Made by a program: the position numbers and the translations under genes. Of a stretch of 64,000 nucleotides of DNA, positions 26,364 through 36,266 are shown piece after piece; the stretch's first letter is position 1; each line of letters begins with the position of its first letter. Location of the stretch: assembly GCF_009754945.1 (NCBI RefSeq), contig NZ_WPIN01000003.1:558001-622000 (forward strand), given 5' to 3'. The notes under the pieces were generated by a model. It saw only the letters and a program-made list of their open reading frames with translations, was not told where the DNA came from and made no database searches. The DNA is from Spirosoma arboris. Lineage in GTDB: Bacteria > Bacteroidota > Bacteroidia > Cytophagales > Spirosomataceae.

Positions 26364-27422
26364 TTATTTCATTCCCAATTTGTCTTTGCTGTAGTTGATG
26401 CAGGCTACAATGTTTTCTTCTTCGAGTGCCAGTTTTTCATCATTACTCAATTTTGCTACGCGAGGCAGGCCACCAGCATATTTGTGTTGTCTGACCGTTC
26501 GGAGCATTCGGGCCAGATCAGAACCCGGCACCGAAGCCATTGTTTCCCAATAGGCATTCGTCAAACAGGGAATTTCCAGTGGATCACGCGTAATCATTTC
26601 CAGACTAAACGTACCGGATGGATTATGTTTTCGACAGAGATCAACCATTTTTTGCAGATCGAGAATGCCTTTTCCCATAGGCACTTCCGACAATAGAAAT
26701 CCATCGGGATACTCTTCAACCGCCATATCTTTCACGTGCGTACTAAATACATACGGCGATAAGGTTTCTACGACTTCCATTGGATCTTCCAGCAAGGCCA
26801 TGCTATTACCAAAATCGAGGGTTACGCCGATCCATTCACTGTTGACTTGTTTCAGGAGATTCACCAAGTCTGGGGCACGCCAATCTTTGTGGTTTTCGAC
26901 GCCCAATTTGACTTTGTGCTTGCGAAGAACAGGCTCGGACAATTGTAGCATGGTCAACGCGTTTTTCTTCAATTCCTCGAAAGCTGCGGGAGAATGGTAC
27001 GTTTCGTAACGTCGGCCCGTTGAGCAGACGGTTCGTAACACCTGCGCTCCGGCTTCCCGTGCATTAATTACATCCTGTTCAAATTTTGCAACTTCATCTG
27101 CTTTTTTGGGTAAACCAATTGAGCCTTCCAGATAAAGCCCATACTTCTCCCGCTCATCGCGCACCTTTTTGGCAAAGTCGGACGACCAGCCGTTAACGAT
27201 GACCTGCACACCACCCGCACCGAGTTGATGGCAATGATCAAGCAGTTGAATAGCATTTGTGAAGCTTGGATACTTCTGACTTTCCACTTTTGAATTCCAG
27301 CGACTCCAATACGAATGGACAACAATGCCCATTCGTTTATCGGCGAACCAATCGGGAACAGCAGGAAAAGACACAGCCATAGCCCCTGCCGTAGCACGCT
27401 GCAAAAAATCTCGTCTATCCAT
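26364..27422 (-). CDS. Tat-exported sugar phosphate isomerase/epimerase-like TIM-barrel protein
   Basis: 352 residues from the ATG at 27422 (the wider frame starts at TTG). The N-terminus MDRRDFLQRATAGAMAVSFP is a Tat signal (RRDFLQR). The body has xylose-isomerase-like TIM-barrel elements: VKLGVENHKDW and VTLDFGNSM are metal-site-type strands (Glu and Asp). Substrate is unknown, probably a sugar derivative handled in the periplasm. The stop lies 10 bases from the SDR start. Confidence 0.83.
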   Translation of the reverse strand: MDRRDFLQRATAGAMAVSFPAVPDWFADKRMGIVVHSYWSRWNSKVESQKYPSFTNAIQLLDHCHQLGAGGVQVIVNGWSSDFAKKVRDEREKYGLYLEGSIGLPKKADEVAKFEQDVINAREAGAQVLRTVCSTGRRYETYHSPAAFEELKKNALTMLQLSEPVLRKHKVKLGVENHKDWRAPDLVNLLKQVNSEWIGVTLDFGNSMALLEDPMEVVETLSPYVFSTHVKDMAVEEYPDGFLLSEVPMGKGILDLQKMVDLCRKHNPSGTFSLEMITRDPLEIPCLTNAYWETMASVPGSDLARMLRTVRQHKYAGGLPRVAKLSNDEKLALEEENIVACINYSKDKLGMK

Positions 27423-27475
27423 TTGGGTAAAGGTCAAGGATTGTTTAGGGTAGGTATTGGTTGTCCTGATGTCTT

Positions 27476-30031
27476 TTATTTCGCACTGGCGGCTTGTGTC
27501 TCCAGAATATATTTATTCAATTCTTTGGCCGTCCAGGGCACAACGCGCCCTTGTCCCAGAATACGAGTCATGCCAACTGTCCTTTTGCCAATCGGGCCTG
27601 CATTATTCCCCCATTCGTTGCGGATGTACATCAGAATAGACGTGATCGACTGATCGTCCATAGTCGAATGAGCAGGCATAACCGGAAGAATATCTGGTGC
27701 ATCGTAAACCCGTTTATTTATTTCTACAGGTCCTTCCATTCCATGCAGCAAGACAAGCGCTAATCGTTTTTCATCGCCCAGCACCCAATCCGAACCAATC
27801 AGGGGCGGACCGAAGCGGGGTAGTCCTGCGCCGTCAGTGCCGTGACAGCCCGAACAAGTATTGAGGTAAAGTTGTCGTCCCGACGCAAATAGCTTTTGCT
27901 CTTCGTCGTTCAGCAGGCTCTTTTTTGCGGTATTGCTTTTTGCGGCAACGTGGCCGGGCCATTCAAACATCGTTTCCAGTGATGCCAGACGAGACGGGTC
28001 GATTTTGTGACTGGATTTAGCTAACAGGCTCGGCGCTGCGGTGAGTTTTATTGGCTTTATTTTGCTGCTACCGGCAATCGACATGCTGGTCAGTATGGCT
28101 TTTTCCTGCCAGCCCAACGGCTCTTTCTTGGCATCTAAAAGCGCCAACAGCGTTGTTAACTCAGCAGGGTTTCGCTTCCGAACAATGGCCGTCGTCAGCA
28201 TCTCTACGAAAATTTCTTTTGCCGGTTCCTGCGTTTGCCATTGGGGTGATTTTAATAACCGTTGTAAAAAGGCAAACTCCTGATTTTGAAGGCTACTCAT
28301 AGCCGCATCGCGAATCAGGGCAGATTCGCCATAACGTCCGACAATATTGGCCAGTAATTGCTGAGCCACAGGCTGATCAAGTACGCCAGCCGTAAAGGTC
28401 ATCTGTAAAATTTGCTCAATTGGAGCTTGTTCCCATCGGGCCAACAGCTGTTCACCCAGTTTTGCCCGAACAGCTTTATCTGCTTTCGCAAACGGCTCCA
28501 ACAGCCGAAGGGCCGTTGAACTAACAAGGGCGTTCGGGTCGGCAACCAATCCAGATAACAGAGTAGGGTTACTAAGCTTCAACCCATCCAGCGTCCACAA
28601 AGCGTGGAATCGACCGAGGGGCTGTTCGCCTTTGGTAGCCAATGTTGTTAAAGCTGGACCAACTCGCTTGTCATTTCGATCAATTAATAAGTGCTGCGCC
28701 ACATCACGATGCCAACCATCTGGGTTTGACAATTCAGCAACGAGTTCATCTGACGACGCGCTCGACAATTTCTTCGTTTTTTGCGCCTTCCAGTTCTGGG
28801 GAACAATGCGCCAGATACGGCCCCGGTTGACAGGTTTATCAAGTTCGCGGGACAACGTCTGTTCCTTCAAATAAGGTGTCACATAAGCCTTGTGCTGGAT
28901 AAGGCCACGATACATATCGGCGATATACAATGCACCATCAGGACCTGTGGCCATATGAACTGGTCGGAATCGCTCATCTGTCGAGGCCAGGAATTCTGTG
29001 CCAGGGTGTGGATCATGCGCCGTAATCAGCAGGCCTTTCTCTTCTACCACATTGCGCTTAATGAGATTCCCGGCAGGTTCGCAGACAAACGCGTTGCCAT
29101 AATAGGCCGCAGGCAGTGCGGTTCCCCGATAGGCCAATGGAGAACAGGCAGCGGTGAATTCAAGTAAGTGACCTTCTTTATCCAGAGTTCCGGGTATATA
29201 GCCTCGATTCACTGCCGGATTAGGCCGGATTGGGTAAACCCGCCGATCAATAGTCAGACCATAGTCGATACCGGTGGTTGGCTTGTGATTTTTATTTCGG
29301 GATAAATAGTTTGGCGCGACCAGATCGGCGTGCAACTGCGACCAGTTGTAATTGTAATACAGGCGACCTTTGTCATCATAACTAATGCCCCATTGACCAC
29401 GAAACTCGGTGCTATCACGCTCCCATTTGCCGTTGGTTAGTCGATATCGAAGACGCGATTTGGCGTTATAATACCAGTTGTCCAGGCCCCGCCAAAGCCC
29501 ATTTGGCGCGTGTTCGGGCAGTCCGCTAGAAGCGTAGGTTGCATCAACAACGGTTTTCGTATCTGCCTTCAGATCACCATTCAGATCTTTGGTCATCCAT
29601 AAAGCGCCATTTTCAGCGATCAATACACCACCAGGAACGAAGGCCATTGCTCTTGGCATCACCAGACTGTCGAGATAAACTTTGCTGACATCCATCTGGC
29701 CATCGCCATTCGTGTCTTCAAGTACCGATAGGCGGCCAACGCGCTTATCTTCACCGTCACCGTTAACATCAGGCATAAATCCTCGCATCTCGATCACCCA
29801 AAGTCGGCCATCTTCATCAAAGTTGATGACAACCGGGTCCTGAATCATTGGTTCAGAGGCAACAAGCTGAATAGCCAGGCCCGGTTCGAGCTGAAACGTG
29901 GCTTGTTCTTCGGCTGGTGTTTTTACTGGCGAAGGGCCTTCTGCCAGCGTCGTTCTTAGATTCGTTTTAAAGCTGAGCAGACACACAAGGCCAGCACAAA
30001 TCAAGCTAATAGAATAAACGGGCTTAACCAT
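27476..30031 (-). CDS. PVC-type heme-binding membrane-bound dehydrogenase with cytochrome c domain
   Basis: 851 residues. A signal peptide precedes a beta-propeller (about 45-410) with VINFDEDGRLWVIEMRGF and GPDGALYIADMYRG. A HEAT-like helical middle (about 420-690) follows, and a C-terminal cytochrome c has the heme site CSGCHG near residue 735 with a likely distal Met in LPVMPAHS. This is the layout of TIGR02604/TIGR02603 type proteins. It probably oxidises a sugar at the cell surface or periplasm and passes electrons on. It heads the sugar-oxidation cassette and has a 290-base upstream region. Confidence 0.87.
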   Translation of the reverse strand: MVKPVYSISLICAGLVCLLSFKTNLRTTLAEGPSPVKTPAEEQATFQLEPGLAIQLVASEPMIQDPVVINFDEDGRLWVIEMRGFMPDVNGDGEDKRVGRLSVLEDTNGDGQMDVSKVYLDSLVMPRAMAFVPGGVLIAENGALWMTKDLNGDLKADTKTVVDATYASSGLPEHAPNGLWRGLDNWYYNAKSRLRYRLTNGKWERDSTEFRGQWGISYDDKGRLYYNYNWSQLHADLVAPNYLSRNKNHKPTTGIDYGLTIDRRVYPIRPNPAVNRGYIPGTLDKEGHLLEFTAACSPLAYRGTALPAAYYGNAFVCEPAGNLIKRNVVEEKGLLITAHDPHPGTEFLASTDERFRPVHMATGPDGALYIADMYRGLIQHKAYVTPYLKEQTLSRELDKPVNRGRIWRIVPQNWKAQKTKKLSSASSDELVAELSNPDGWHRDVAQHLLIDRNDKRVGPALTTLATKGEQPLGRFHALWTLDGLKLSNPTLLSGLVADPNALVSSTALRLLEPFAKADKAVRAKLGEQLLARWEQAPIEQILQMTFTAGVLDQPVAQQLLANIVGRYGESALIRDAAMSSLQNQEFAFLQRLLKSPQWQTQEPAKEIFVEMLTTAIVRKRNPAELTTLLALLDAKKEPLGWQEKAILTSMSIAGSSKIKPIKLTAAPSLLAKSSHKIDPSRLASLETMFEWPGHVAAKSNTAKKSLLNDEEQKLFASGRQLYLNTCSGCHGTDGAGLPRFGPPLIGSDWVLGDEKRLALVLLHGMEGPVEINKRVYDAPDILPVMPAHSTMDDQSITSILMYIRNEWGNNAGPIGKRTVGMTRILGQGRVVPWTAKELNKYILETQAASAK

Positions 30032-30325
30032 GAGGCATAAATTGGCATTATAAGATGATAAAGCATTATTGATAAGATACTACTTGCGTTCGGGCTCTGA
30101 TATTAGCCGCTTTAGCAAAACTTAATCTCTTTAAGAGTGCTTGTTAAGCCGTGTTGTTTATGGCGACTTCTGGAAACTTTAAAATTGACTAAAACTATAT
30201 CGAGATTTTGACCGTAGTTTTAAGTACTTGGTCATTAATAGTCATGTATAGTCAGTAATAGTTAAACTACTGCCTTTTTTCGTTCCTGCTCAACTAAATT
30301 TCTTTCTTGCATTCGGCATGAGCCT
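30032..30325. other. divergent upstream region (dehydrogenase vs fusion protein)
   Basis: About 290 bases between two divergent genes. It holds AT-rich DNA with repeated GTCATTAATAGTCATG and GTCAGTAATAGTTA words near 30231-30262. No exact TAnnTTTG match was found. No gene is visible. Confidence 0.4.
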
Positions 30326-31831
30326 ATGAGTCAACGACGTATGAGTATCCGTGTCTTCGTTTTAGTGCTCCTGAATGTCTTGTCGATCAAGGTGGCCATA
30401 GCTTCGGAAACCCTTTTTTATCTGGTCAAGAAGGCAGATTGGCTGGCACAATCCACGAAGGTCAGCTTTCACCCTCCCTTCTTTTCCAAGGAAGGCTTCA
30501 TTTCACTTATAACGCCCGAGCAGGTGATTTCTACGGCCCAAACTTTATATCAGGGTCAGAGCGATTTGCTGTTGGTAAAACTCAACATATCGGCTGCCGA
30601 TCCGCGCTTAAAGTGGGAACAAGTATCCGGTAGTGAAGTCTCTGTCCCGCATTACTATGGAGATTTGTCTCGAGTATTGGTGAAGAAAGTTTACCCTTTT
30701 CTGCCTCAGAAAGATGGCCATTTCGCCCTCCCCAAAGATCCCTTTCTGAAGCGAATGACTTCCCATTTACTATCCAAAGGACTTGTTAGTAAATTCCTTC
30801 GCTACCAGGAATGGCAAAACACCGATCGGTTTCATAAGCTACAGGTCAAGAACTTCCAGCGTTCTAAAGTCCAGCTTCAGTGGTGGTATTTCGATTTTTT
30901 CCTTGAAGATGGCAGTTCAGTGGTGCTGGCCTTTATTCCTCAACATTGGTGGGAAAAACCCGGATTGGCCAGTGATAAAAAATCAGTATTTACAATGGCC
31001 CTTAAACCCAAACAGGGTACCGTGAAACGATTCACAACCATCGTTCCTCAATCCGATGTTAAAAGCTCTGCCAGCCATCTGGAAATTCCTTCCCATCTGG
31101 TCATTCGGGCTATAGAAGGCAGCGAGAACAATCAGTTCTCGATTCAGGTAAATTTTCCGGAAGTCAAAGGCGAGTTTACGATTAACCCAACTCAACTTCC
31201 CTTTGCTGCCTTTCCTTCGGGATTAATGCCGGGCCCGCTGCGGACTGTGATGAGCGGTGCTCCTTTAGGTTCACCAAGTTTTAGCTATGTTTCTCAGATT
31301 CCCAATAGCACCGTTACAGGTTCGCTTTCATGGGACGACTATCAGGCTAACTTTACAGGGCAGGCTTACCACGAACAAGGCAGGCTGAACGACTCGCCAG
31401 AGCGTCAGGGAGGAAGCTGGACCTGGTACCATTTTGCGGGTGATGGCTGGAATATTTTCGGCAGCCCCGGCAGCTACATTTACCTGCAACAGGGCGATCA
31501 GATTATACGCTCCGGCTTTCAACTGATTGGTAAAAACTATACGCTGACAAATCGAATGTACTCAAGCCCCGACCATGCCAAATTGTTGACAGGGGGCGAG
31601 ATTTCCTTTCATCACGAGAACCTCACATTTCGACTTAAAATGGACCCTTCTACGGCTAAAACGTTGGTTTGTTTTCCGTCCACTAACCCAAGCCAGGTCT
31701 GGGGTACTGTTGGCGGAGAAGCTACGCTTTCGGTTTCAGAAGGATCAGCGACCAAAACACTAGCAGGCCGGATGTTTCTGGAAAGTTGCTCTTGGGAAAT
31801 CTATAAAGAGCCCAAAAGAACTAGAAACTAA
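30326..31831 (+). CDS. secreted DUF952 - AttH/CrtC-like fusion protein
   Basis: 501 residues. A signal peptide-like N-terminus (MSIRVFVLVLLNVLSIKVAIAS from Met6) precedes a DUF952-like domain at about 25-135: LFYLVKKADWLA, then EGFISLITPEQV, TLYQGQSDLLLVKLNI and VPHYYGDLSRVLVKKV, and FALP. A second domain (about 170-495) opens with LQWWYFDFFLEDGSS, the WWYFD motif of AttH/CrtC-like lipocalin-fold hydratases. The C-terminus ends LESCSWEIYKE. DUF952 is usually a small standalone protein, so the fusion is uncommon. Catalysis is not predicted. Confidence 0.7.
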   Translation: MSQRRMSIRVFVLVLLNVLSIKVAIASETLFYLVKKADWLAQSTKVSFHPPFFSKEGFISLITPEQVISTAQTLYQGQSDLLLVKLNISAADPRLKWEQVSGSEVSVPHYYGDLSRVLVKKVYPFLPQKDGHFALPKDPFLKRMTSHLLSKGLVSKFLRYQEWQNTDRFHKLQVKNFQRSKVQLQWWYFDFFLEDGSSVVLAFIPQHWWEKPGLASDKKSVFTMALKPKQGTVKRFTTIVPQSDVKSSASHLEIPSHLVIRAIEGSENNQFSIQVNFPEVKGEFTINPTQLPFAAFPSGLMPGPLRTVMSGAPLGSPSFSYVSQIPNSTVTGSLSWDDYQANFTGQAYHEQGRLNDSPERQGGSWTWYHFAGDGWNIFGSPGSYIYLQQGDQIIRSGFQLIGKNYTLTNRMYSSPDHAKLLTGGEISFHHENLTFRLKMDPSTAKTLVCFPSTNPSQVWGTVGGEATLSVSEGSATKTLAGRMFLESCSWEIYKEPKRTRN

Positions 31832-31877
31832 TTTTAAAGCGCAAAAGGAATCGTTTTTAGATGGGTAAGAGGCAATC

Positions 31878-32261
31878 TTACATCTGAACGATTTGAATGT
31901 TGTTGCCGCATGTATCATCAAATACGGCAATCGTTACAGGACCCATTATGGTCGGTTTCATACTAAATACGACCCCTAGCTTTTCTAGTCGTTCATATTC
32001 TTTATGAACATCATCTACGTTGAAAGCAGTCAGCGGAATTCCGGCGTCGTATAAGGCTTTTTGGTATACGCTAGCGGGTGGAAATGCCATTGGTTCGAGG
32101 AGCAATTCAACGCCGTCTCTTTCTTCATTTGAGACAACGGTTAGCCATTTATGATCGCCTAGTGGCACCTCCGTTTTCTTGACAAAGCCTAATATTTCTG
32201 TATAAAACTTCAGGGCTTTTTCCTGATCATTTACCAGTAAACTCGTTACTTTAATTTTCAT
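31878..32261 (-). CDS. VOC/glyoxalase-family protein
   Basis: 127 residues from the Met of MKIKVTSLLVNDQEKALKFY. The paired beta-alpha-beta-beta-beta motifs of the VOC fold are visible (EILGFVKKTEVPL, then GVELLLEPMAF; second half FNVDDVHKEYERLEKLGVV and FDDTCGNNIQIVQM). The Glu/His metal ligands cannot be assigned for certain. It stands downstream of a small AraC-type regulator, a common pair in Bacteroidota. Substrate unknown. Confidence 0.83.
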   Translation of the reverse strand: MKIKVTSLLVNDQEKALKFYTEILGFVKKTEVPLGDHKWLTVVSNEERDGVELLLEPMAFPPASVYQKALYDAGIPLTAFNVDDVHKEYERLEKLGVVFSMKPTIMGPVTIAVFDDTCGNNIQIVQM

Positions 32262-32410
32262 GTTTCTTTGATTTCTAGTAAGCGATTTGGCCATGCTTAC
32301 GATCTCAGCAAAGGTCAGTAATGGCTACAGAAACCACTTCTCGAAAATTGCTATTTTCCCCATATCAGTAAACCCGTCCAACTGCAAAGTCCTGAGCTTT
32401 GGTCAACTGC

Positions 32411-32794
32411 CTACCACTTTGACTGTCGACTTTTAAAGGCGGTAGGTGTTGAGCCAGTTATCTTTTTGAAAAGCCCCGTAAAGGAGCTTGTACTATCAAA
32501 ACCTACCGAAAAACAAACCTCCTGCACTGTTTTACCAGTCAGTAAAAGTCGTTTCGCTTCTTCAATCCGAACCATCATTAGGTATTGGTAGGGCGTTTTT
32601 CCGTACATCCTTTTGAAGAGTCGGATGAAATGGAATTTTGAAAATGACGCTTCCTGGGCAATAACAGTCAAATTTATGTTGCGTTCTAACTGACCGTCCA
32701 TGAACCGTTTTGCCTGAATTATCTGATTACATAAATGCTCATTTGGATAGAGTTCATCTCTGATTTTTAGTACCTGCTGATGATAGAAAGTCAT
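32411..32794 (-). CDS. AraC-type transcriptional regulator, DNA-binding domain only
   Basis: 127 residues. Two helix-turn-helix motifs are evident: LTVIAQEASFSKFHFIRLFK and VQEVCFSVGFDSTSSFTGLF. There is no ligand-binding domain, so the protein is a short AraC form. It is likely to control the VOC gene 150 bases downstream, and could act on the dehydrogenase upstream. Confidence 0.85.
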   Translation of the reverse strand: MTFYHQQVLKIRDELYPNEHLCNQIIQAKRFMDGQLERNINLTVIAQEASFSKFHFIRLFKRMYGKTPYQYLMMVRIEEAKRLLLTGKTVQEVCFSVGFDSTSSFTGLFKKITGSTPTAFKSRQSKW

Positions 32795-32809
32795 GAGTAA
32801 AAGGCTAAT

Positions 32810-34219
32810 TTACTGCGCCACTGGCATCAGTCGGAATACATAACCGGGATCTTCGACGGATACATACAGGTACCCATCGGGAGACTGTTTAATATTACGA
32901 AGGCGGCCGATGTTTTTCAACAGGTTTTCCTGTTTTACCACTTTGTTGCCACTCATTACGCAACGGTTCAGGTATTGAAAGCGCAAGGAGCCAATTAACA
33001 AATTCCCTTTCCAGCCGGGATATTTTGCACTTTCAACGAAGGTCATGCCCGAGGGCGCAATGGAGGGAAGCCAATAGGTAAGCGGCTGCTCCATCCCTTC
33101 TTTGGCCGATAGATTTGTGATGGGTTTGCCATCATAATTAATGCCGTAGCAGATGACCGGCCAACCATAATTCGCTCCTTTTTTGATGATGTTCAACTCA
33201 TCGCCACCGCGTGGGCCGTGCTCCGTCGTCCAGATTTCGCCCGTTGCCTGATTCAGAAGCATCCCCTGCGGATTCCGGTGACCGTAAGAATAAATAGACG
33301 CGTGGGCGCTTTTATCTTTCACAAATGGATTGTCTTCCGGAATTCGGCCATCATCGTATAAGCGGTGAATTTTCCCCAAATCATTCGCAATGGACTGCGG
33401 GTTCTCTTTTTCATTTCCTCGCTCGCCAACAGAAACAAACAAATACCCTTTTTTATCGAATGCCATTCGGGAACCATAGTGGTGGCGAGTTTTGGAATAA
33501 GGAAGTGCTTCAAAAATAACCTTCTGATCAGTCAGCGTATTGCCAGCTAATTTGGCCCGCATAATCGCCGTCGTCGAAAGTTTTTGGTCGCCCTCGTTCT
33601 TCACGGCTGAATACGAAAAATAAACGAATTGATTCTTCGCAAAATCAGGATGCAAAACAACGTCCAGTAAACCACCCTGACCTTCGGCCAATACGGTCGG
33701 TCCACCCGAAACTTTCACCTTTTGTCGATTTTTGTCAACTCGGTAGATGTCCCCGGAGCGATCTGTAATCAACAGTTCGTTGTTGGGCAGAAACGCTAAT
33801 CCCCAGGGCGAACCAAGGCCAGTAGCCACTGTATCTAACTTAACTATCTGACCTTCAGATGAAAAGACATTCGATGTAGGTTTGCTGGAAAATTTATACT
33901 GATCAACATTTTTCAGGCTTTCCAGTATCAGGTCGGCCAGTTGGTCGATTTCGGTGGCGCTCAGAGTTGCTTTCCAGGTTGGCATGCCCAAATCGGGATA
34001 ACCTCCCGAAATGCTTGTGATCAGGTCATTTTTGGCATTTCCATGCTTCCATTTACGGTCAACAAAAGCTTCGACTTTTTCGCCATGGCAAGAGGAGCAA
34101 TACGTTTGATAGTTCTCTCTGGCAGTTTTTGCCACTTTTGACACTGGCTTCGTCTCAGTAAAAAAGCTACTGAGCAAAAACACAGCAACAAAAGCTGCAC
34201 CGATGGTATAGCGTAACAT
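32810..34219 (-). CDS. PQQ-type sugar dehydrogenase with N-terminal cytochrome c
   Basis: 469 residues. A signal peptide is followed by a cytochrome c domain with heme site CSSCHG near residue 42 and a likely distal Met in DLGMPTWK. A glucose/sorbosone dehydrogenase-type beta-propeller (about 125-465) has GSPWGLAFLPN, HHYGSRMAFDKKGYLFVSVG and YSYGHRNPQGMLLN. Electrons would pass directly from PQQ to heme. It sits between the ABC exporter and the AraC gene. Confidence 0.86.
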   Translation of the reverse strand: MLRYTIGAAFVAVFLLSSFFTETKPVSKVAKTARENYQTYCSSCHGEKVEAFVDRKWKHGNAKNDLITSISGGYPDLGMPTWKATLSATEIDQLADLILESLKNVDQYKFSSKPTSNVFSSEGQIVKLDTVATGLGSPWGLAFLPNNELLITDRSGDIYRVDKNRQKVKVSGGPTVLAEGQGGLLDVVLHPDFAKNQFVYFSYSAVKNEGDQKLSTTAIMRAKLAGNTLTDQKVIFEALPYSKTRHHYGSRMAFDKKGYLFVSVGERGNEKENPQSIANDLGKIHRLYDDGRIPEDNPFVKDKSAHASIYSYGHRNPQGMLLNQATGEIWTTEHGPRGGDELNIIKKGANYGWPVICYGINYDGKPITNLSAKEGMEQPLTYWLPSIAPSGMTFVESAKYPGWKGNLLIGSLRFQYLNRCVMSGNKVVKQENLLKNIGRLRNIKQSPDGYLYVSVEDPGYVFRLMPVAQ

Positions 34220-34276
34220 AGGTAGGAAAGGTTGTTTGTAATTTGAAGCCTAATATGCCGATTTTTTACTAGTCCT

Positions 34277-36118
34277 TTAAACGGCCACCAGCTCTTTACG
34301 CTCCCCAATTTGCTGCCGCCACATGGCGTAATACAGGCCTTTTTGCGCTAACAACTCGCTATGGCGACCTTGCTCAACAACATACCCCTGCTCCAGTACA
34401 AAAATTCGGTCGGCATGCAGAATGGTACTCAAGCGGTGAGCGATCAGGATCGTAATGTGTCGGCGCGAGCCCGACAAGTCACGAACAGTCCGGCCAATTT
34501 CTTCTTCGGTAAGGGAGTCCAGCGCCGATGTCGCTTCATCGAATACCAGCAAAGCTGGCTTGCGAAGCAGCGCACGAGCAATACTGAGTCGTTGCTTTTC
34601 TCCACCGGAGACCTTCACCCCACCTTCGCCAATGACTGTATCGAGTCCCTGAGGAGCACGGGCCAACAACGAATCAGCGGCTGCCTGGTGCAAGGCCGTC
34701 AGGCATTCAGCATCGGTCGCATTGGGTGCCACGAAGCGTAAGTTCTCACGAATGGTTCCAGCAAAAAGCTGCGTATCCTGCGTCACAAAGCCGATTTGTT
34801 CGCGCAACTCATCCAGATTTACCTCAGAGCCGGGAATATCATTGTACAAAATCTGACCGCTCAACGGCTTATACAGTCCAACCAACAACTTCACAAGTGT
34901 CGTTTTTCCAGAACCACTCGGCCCTACAAATGCAACTGTCTCGCCCACCTGCGCGTCGAAGGAAATACCATCGAGAGCTGGTTTATCGGCGGTGAGGTGT
35001 TTGAAATGAACATTCTCAAAGGACAGCGTTTTGAGCGACTCGACGGGCTGCGGGTGGGCTGGTTGTATATCGCGGGGTGTATCCAGGATCTGCTGAAAAT
35101 TAGCCAGCGACGCTTCCGTTTCGCGATATACATTGATGATGTTGCCAAGTTCCTGCAACGGTCCGAAAATGGCGAACGAGTAAATGAACAGGGAGAAAAA
35201 TTCACCCACCGTAATGCGCTCCTGCACAACTAAAAACAACATGAGCAGCATGATGGCATTACGAAGTAAATTCACGAACGTTCCCTGAATGAAGGACAGC
35301 GACCGAATGTAGCGTACTTTTTTGAGTTCGAGCTTCAGGATTTTTTCAGTCGTAGCATTCAGCCGTTCCGTTTCCTGTTGAGCTAAACCGAGACTTTTCA
35401 CCAGTTCGATATTGCGCAGACTCTCAGTCGTCGAACCAGCCAGCGCGGTGGTTTCGGCGACAATCGTTTTCTGTACGGTCTTGATTTTTTTGCTCAGCAG
35501 CGAGCTCACAAATCCCAGTAACGGAATGGTCAGGAAATAAGCCGGAGCAATGGGCCAGTAGACCGTAGCGGCATACCACATCACAAAGACGATGCCCACA
35601 ACCGACGTAAAGAGCACATTCACAAACGATTGAATCAGTTTCTCAACGTCGGAGCGTACCTTTTGCAACTTACCCAGTGTCTCCCCCGATCGCTGATCTT
35701 CAAAGACCTGATACGGTAGTTCGAGCGAATGGCGAAGGCCATCCGTATAGAGCCGTGCCCCCAGTCGTTGGGTAATCACGTTGACGTAATAATCCTGAAA
35801 ATTCTTGGCGATACGGCTCACCATAGCCACGCCAAGGGCCTGTAAGATCAGGAGGCCAGCGCCGTTTTTCAGAAAGCCCCAGAACCCTAATGGCCGCAAG
35901 GTGCCTCCGGGCTTAACAACGTACTGGTCAATGATTTTTCGGAAGATATACGGATCAAGCAGCGAGAAAATCTGGTTGATCGCTGCGAGTATCAGCGCGA
36001 GTGCCAACAGGCCCCAGTAACGCCGTAAATAACTGTAGAGTAATTGCATAAATGAGTTGGTGGTAGAGCAAGACGTTGATGAACCGGGTGTACCAACTAC
36101 CGGACTGCCTTCATTCAT
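34277..36118 (-). CDS. ABC exporter, fused permease and ATPase
   Basis: 613 residues. Six membrane helices (about 25-330) precede the ATP-binding domain: Walker A GPSGSGKTTL near residue 400, Q-loop FVTQDTQ, signature VSGGEKQRLS, Walker B LLVFDEATSALDS and H-loop AHRLS. It is a half-transporter of the MdlB/MsbA type that would dimerise. The first 23 residues (Thr/Ser-rich) may not be translated; the Met at 36049 (MQLLYSYLRRYWG) is an alternative start. Confidence 0.88.
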   Translation of the reverse strand: MNEGSPVVGTPGSSTSCSTTNSFMQLLYSYLRRYWGLLALALILAAINQIFSLLDPYIFRKIIDQYVVKPGGTLRPLGFWGFLKNGAGLLILQALGVAMVSRIAKNFQDYYVNVITQRLGARLYTDGLRHSLELPYQVFEDQRSGETLGKLQKVRSDVEKLIQSFVNVLFTSVVGIVFVMWYAATVYWPIAPAYFLTIPLLGFVSSLLSKKIKTVQKTIVAETTALAGSTTESLRNIELVKSLGLAQQETERLNATTEKILKLELKKVRYIRSLSFIQGTFVNLLRNAIMLLMLFLVVQERITVGEFFSLFIYSFAIFGPLQELGNIINVYRETEASLANFQQILDTPRDIQPAHPQPVESLKTLSFENVHFKHLTADKPALDGISFDAQVGETVAFVGPSGSGKTTLVKLLVGLYKPLSGQILYNDIPGSEVNLDELREQIGFVTQDTQLFAGTIRENLRFVAPNATDAECLTALHQAAADSLLARAPQGLDTVIGEGGVKVSGGEKQRLSIARALLRKPALLVFDEATSALDSLTEEEIGRTVRDLSGSRRHITILIAHRLSTILHADRIFVLEQGYVVEQGRHSELLAQKGLYYAMWRQQIGERKELVAV

Positions 36119-36151
36119 TTAACACAAAAAGGAGCATTTTAGGTCAATAAA

Positions 36152-36253
36152 GTTAAACGCAAAGGGCGCAAAGTTGCCGCAAAGTTGCCGCAAAGTCCAC
36201 AGAGCAATACTTCTTTGCGCTCTTTGCGGTACCTTTGCGCTCTTTGCGTTAAA
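36152..36253. repeat. GCAAAG-word inverted repeat ahead of the lipoprotein gene
   Basis: The left arm (36152-36195) is built of GCAAAG words: GTTAAACGCAAAGGGCGC, then TTGCCGCAAAGTTGCCGC. The right arm (36211-36253) is complementary: CTTTGCGCTCTTTGCGG, then CTTTGCGCTCTTTGCGTT. The repeat is long enough to fold as one large hairpin. It lies 14 bases before the ATG of the lipoprotein gene at 36267. Confidence 0.8.
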
Positions 36254-36266
36254 GACCTTTTACTAC

